Origin: Legionella sp. MW5194
GTDB lineage: Bacteria > Pseudomonadota > Gammaproteobacteria > Legionellales > Legionellaceae
Assembly (NCBI RefSeq): GCF_016864235.1
Contig: NZ_CP045732.1
Coordinates: 1,302,001 to 1,366,000, forward strand
Length of the DNA stretch: 64,000 bases
Reading direction: 5' to 3'
This document shows, piece after piece, positions 61,601-64,000 of this stretch; positions within the stretch are counted from its first letter, which is position 1, and every line of letters begins with the position of its first letter. Under the pieces are notes generated by a model that did no database searches, had not been told where the DNA came from, and was given only the letters and a program-made list of their open reading frames with translations. Made by a program: the position numbers and the translations under genes.

Positions 61601-64000
61601 GCTAATGCCTGGCTTGCCTCTGATCAATTAACAAGTTCTGTTAAAGCGATACATGTTTTTGCTTCGATTCAAGCGTACCTTCCTAACCTGGGAGGGAGCA
61701 TCTATTGTTACGAGTCATTAATCAAGTCGACTTTATTACGTCAAAGCCCCCATCTCAGAAAAACGCTTAGTTATTTGGGAGTTATTGATGGAATTGGTTT
61801 GGCCGCTAGAAATGATTACAGCCAATACTTAAGCCAATACCAGATGCGACCGATTCGCTTTGATGACCTGATGAGTCAACTTGCATGTCAGATAGCGCAT
61901 AATGTCCCTGAAGCCATTATCACAAAAATTGACTATGATGACCTATTGGTGAGTAAGCTTAGTGATAATCTCGATAATTATCTCGCAGATTACGTCATCT
62001 TAAGTGTGTTTTGCCAATTATGCCATGCTACGGAATCCTTTCACGGCCATTTCCAATTATTGTACGCTGAGTTAAAGAAACTATGGCAAGAAAGAGAATT
62101 GTCATTACATGATGTTGAGAATTACCAAAAGGAAATACTTAGGTTGAGGCAACTGCTATTGGCAAGTGATTATCGCGGAAGACTCAGTTTATTTGATACG
62201 GTAATCAACCAATATAGGCAGATAATGAATCAAAGTATTCCTGCCCATCAAGTTATTTTTCCATCTGGCCAGACCGAGTTGGTAGAATCGTTTTATAAAG
62301 GACATAGCAGTGCAGATTTTGCCAATGTTGCTTTGGCAAGAGAGTTAAGAATCCTTATTGATCAGAATAGAACGTTGCGTATTTTAGAGGTTGGGGCAGG
62401 AAGTGGGGCGACTACTGTAGAGCTATTGTCTCAGCTAAAGCCGCAGGATCAGGTTGAATATACTTTTACCGATATTTCACAGGCACTGGTTAATAAAGCA
62501 CGAAGCAGATTATCTTCTCCATACGCAAATATGAACTTTTGTGCGCTAAATATTGATGATATAAAAAGTGGGCATCCCTTTGAAAATCAATTCGATGTAA
62601 TTATCGCTACTAATGTTATTCATGCCACGCCATCTATCGTCGAAACCTTACAAAAATTAAAACGCTGCCTAAACGATCAAGGGACTTTGTTAGTTAATGA
62701 ATTAATTGAAAAGACGCCTTATACCACTGCCATTTTTGGTCTTTTTGAAGGGTGGTGGAAAACGCAAGATAGTCAATATCGTATCCAAGGTTCGCCTTTA
62801 TTATGCTCATTTTCCTGGTTGGAACTCCTTAAAGAGGTTGGACTTACCCAAATAAAAACGATAGCTAGCCCTCTTCATAGTCTTAATCCCCAGCAACAAG
62901 TTTTTGTGGCTACCATGCTTCAGGAAAACAGCACGAAAGAACTCAATCCTTCTTGCTCATTACCTAATGGATTCACTATGGAGGATTTAAAGAGCAGGAT
63001 TGCTGCCACCCTGCATATTGATTCAAATGGGATTTCTGCATCAGCAAATCTGTCTGAACTGGGGTTTGATTCTTTAAGTTTAAGCGATTTATACCAAAAG
63101 TTACGTCCTCATTTTAATAGTCTGAGTATTGCCGATTTATTTGCTGATCACAGTGTAGCCACGCTTGCCAGTTATTTGGGGGTGTCACAGCATCAACAAG
63201 AGGAAAGAACTGGTGAAAAGGCTGTGGCGCCAGTTGCTGAACAGGATATCGCGATTATTGGCTTAAGCTATAAGTTACCTCATAGTGGTTATGAGACTTT
63301 TGAAGCCATGCTGGAAGCAGGAGGAACTGCTTTTTCCGAAGTGCCTGTTAGCCGTTGGGCGCAAAAAGACTATTTCCATAAAGAGCCTATGCCAGGGCAT
63401 ATCTATGCAAGCAAGGGAAGCTTTCTGGAAGACATTGATTGTTTTGATGCTGCTTTCTTTACTATTTCTCCACGTGAGGCTCGGTTAATTGATCCCCAAG
63501 AGCGATTGTTATTACAAAATGCCTATCATGCTTTAGAGGAGGGAGGATGCTTACCTATCCATGATAAGAATCAAATTGGTGTTTTTGTTGGCTTAAGCGG
63601 CAACTATTATAGCTGGTGTTACGAGTGGCAAAATCAATCTCATGCCAATTCAGCCTGTAGTTATTGGTCTGCTGCAAATAGAATTTCTTATGCATTAAAT
63701 TTACATGGACCCAGCCTGACAGTAGACACTGCATGTTCATCTTCTTTAACGGCGCTACACCTGGCTTGCCAATCATTATTATCTGGTGAAACGGATATTG
63801 CTTTGGCGGGTGCCGCTAATCTCATTGTACATCCTCGTCAAATGGTGGAGTTAAGTGATCTTAGAATGCTTTCACCCACTGATCAAAACAATAGTTTTGC
63901 TGAGAATGGAGATGGTTTTGTTTATGCTGAAGGGATAGTGGTGCTTTGTCTAAAAAGGCTGTCACAGGCGATAGAAGAGGGTGATTATATTCATGCGGTG
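58595..64000 (+). CDS. Polyketide synthase, AT-less, partial at window end
   Basis: Frame open for 1802 codons to the last base. Order of domains: ketosynthase about 10-415 (NAACASSL with C172, ETHGTGTSLGDPIE, KANLGHLEAG); a region about 420-790 in the place of an acyltransferase that has no GHSxG but ends in a post-AT linker-like LLQFCWLRGIDARWDKDY; ketoreductase about 890-1130 (YVITGGTGGLGLE, FASIQ and a Y in GGSIYCYESL, with the usual N replaced by S); C-methyltransferase about 1210-1440 (ILEVGAGSGATT); acyl carrier protein about 1465-1530 (LGFDSLSLSDL); second ketosynthase from about 1550 (DTACSSSLTALH with C1714), cut off by the window. This is module architecture as in trans-AT synthases. 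Its start lies inside the effector gene's end, so the two are translationally coupled. Confidence 0.9.
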   Translation, partial: MDRTTPHSEVVDVTDPCVVVAASVELPSIHTLDALWEALCQKRGMHLTSNQHRQRCEELSLTNANLLNDWGFVNQYGISSSELSQVDPQQYLAIHVIDKAIKSVNLSAEILQSFNTGVFAGVMSVDHLHRMIEDGVQVDSRFFLNHCEASIANKASHFFNFTGSSKTVNAACASSLIAVQDACLSLEAGVCDWVFVVGVNHIGSKHRYHSFKQAGMISRSGSCHTFAMNADGYIPLEGAVCLLLTRQSLANQLHLKPMAKIIGICSNHNGTTPSMTAPSVEVQSDLLARTKEMVASLDLNYVETHGTGTSLGDPIELEAIQRHYPNVFIGSIKANLGHLEAGAGLLGMLKGILVLQHQQIPPHLMTGQANLLMPANLKINETMLDYPHRHVAVSSFGFGGSNGHAILERVTSPDINISLDRKLPLLLAAKDKDQLLLLKTQLRQHYQHHDNFVTHFALSQLQQRHLPEERAMLWLMPNGDLSEWQDTPENEYCIELDFANEAICLELYTLCLNYLPEPILIEAYGTACQFALKFSPNEGTVIRLNNQDYWSFRALDKYIKELSDLPQLPDDQFSQFIKQCQSIYQYQHTFKAFAHASNNPSMLDCLQHSIMPVQTASLVLQLLWLRVQLTQKWSLQAAEEESLQAFPWQYREWIALFKQEICSLTDALSILNGDEGIQAFLSSRLVSRIKSIDYNQLSRLAELKVQHMNNQDSNDENGHCLIHLNESCIIQLVSTNQNSSSTIDHTRLLQFCWLRGIDARWDKDYQDIPFYRKGIIPMKQSEASLYTVCHHYKTNSLAKNIKQIQFEEKIGLTHYQQLLSNLHQLINENNKPVLSISHSDKLFLQHAELLGKAISLEFGDSAICCFDTYGHQYHHSLVELKPNTKSEAFETKGHYVITGGTGGLGLELCHFLCENYEATVTLVGRKAWSELSTTVKERIESPQINYVQCDISNTHQWLHQLHSLSEKQPIDALFHLAIATNDQLFVQMTAEELQGVLKERWDANAWLASDQLTSSVKAIHVFASIQAYLPNLGGSIYCYESLIKSTLLRQSPHLRKTLSYLGVIDGIGLAARNDYSQYLSQYQMRPIRFDDLMSQLACQIAHNVPEAIITKIDYDDLLVSKLSDNLDNYLADYVILSVFCQLCHATESFHGHFQLLYAELKKLWQERELSLHDVENYQKEILRLRQLLLASDYRGRLSLFDTVINQYRQIMNQSIPAHQVIFPSGQTELVESFYKGHSSADFANVALARELRILIDQNRTLRILEVGAGSGATTVELLSQLKPQDQVEYTFTDISQALVNKARSRLSSPYANMNFCALNIDDIKSGHPFENQFDVIIATNVIHATPSIVETLQKLKRCLNDQGTLLVNELIEKTPYTTAIFGLFEGWWKTQDSQYRIQGSPLLCSFSWLELLKEVGLTQIKTIASPLHSLNPQQQVFVATMLQENSTKELNPSCSLPNGFTMEDLKSRIAATLHIDSNGISASANLSELGFDSLSLSDLYQKLRPHFNSLSIADLFADHSVATLASYLGVSQHQQEERTGEKAVAPVAEQDIAIIGLSYKLPHSGYETFEAMLEAGGTAFSEVPVSRWAQKDYFHKEPMPGHIYASKGSFLEDIDCFDAAFFTISPREARLIDPQERLLLQNAYHALEEGGCLPIHDKNQIGVFVGLSGNYYSWCYEWQNQSHANSACSYWSAANRISYALNLHGPSLTVDTACSSSLTALHLACQSLLSGETDIALAGAANLIVHPRQMVELSDLRMLSPTDQNNSFAENGDGFVYAEGIVVLCLKRLSQAIEEGDYIHAV

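Noticed and set aside
58499-64000. Short minus-strand and off-frame plus frames (for example 60475-60669, 60996-61181, 63285-63488, 63555-63776)
   Set aside because: All lie within the open 1802-codon synthase frame that has recognised domains in phase at positions checked (59108, 61274, 62387, 63056, 63734).

Overview
The window looks like an accessory region of a Legionella genome (or a close relative in the Legionellales). The reasons are the AT-rich composition, two genes for eukaryote-like F-box proteins, an lvrA/lvrB/lvrC-type module with a CsrA paralogue, and a PFGI-1/SXT-like (GI-type) conjugative type IV secretion cluster as found in Legionella integrative conjugative elements (ICEs). 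I see no rRNA, tRNA, housekeeping gene or CRISPR array. The assignment to genus is inference from gene content only.

Layout. (1) 1-7444: an HrgA-like protein / DNA methyltransferase / restriction nuclease operon on the minus strand. The nuclease gene is cut by an IS256-family element (137-1460) and the hrgA-like gene by a 3.75-kb ISKra4-like element (3091-6842) that carries an F-box gene and a reverse transcriptase as passengers; only the methyltransferase is intact. (2) 7520-8804: ardA, ssb and a small gene, a typical ICE/plasmid establishment set. (3) 9036-11262: a group II intron with its maturase. (4) 11442-15598: a NERD-domain protein, two acetyltransferases, a GrpB-acetyltransferase fusion and an APH-type phosphotransferase. 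(5) 15629-24957: a three-tyrosine-recombinase element (RIT type) with 93-bp inverted ends. One IS21-family element splits its second recombinase gene and another splits a secreted-protein passenger gene. (6) 24945-26646: a tyrosine integrase and a catalytically degenerate paralogue. (7) 27135-34166: two 84-bp direct repeats bracket a compact eight-gene operon of APH-type kinases, acetyltransferases, an aminoglycoside nucleotidyltransferase-like protein, a cyclase-family protein and an unknown protein, plus a traD remnant. (8) 34243-35169: a DUF3644/HEPN-type gene, then a second, intact IS256 copy. (9) 36582-55610: the conjugation operon, read right to left from lvrA-lvrB-csrA through the PilL-like protein, the PFL_46xx/47xx-type T4SS genes, the VirB4-type ATPase and TraG to traD, which is broken by an IS3-family element. 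A divergent XRE-type regulator and a promoter/operator lie at its head. (10) 56233-64000: a tandem F-box/kinase fusion protein whose stop codon overlaps the start of a large AT-less polyketide synthase that runs off the window.

How the parts fit. The T4SS, ardA and ssb form an ICE-like backbone whose coupling protein gene is now interrupted, so self-transfer is doubtful without complementation. The backbone has been a sink for insertions: two IS256 copies, one ISKra4-like, two IS21, one IS3, one group II intron and one RIT element. For the IS256, ISKra4-like, IS21 and IS3 insertions I could read the exact ends and target duplications directly. The cargo is rich in small-molecule-modifying enzymes and ends with a translationally coupled eukaryote-like effector gene and polyketide synthase, which is the most unusual combination here.
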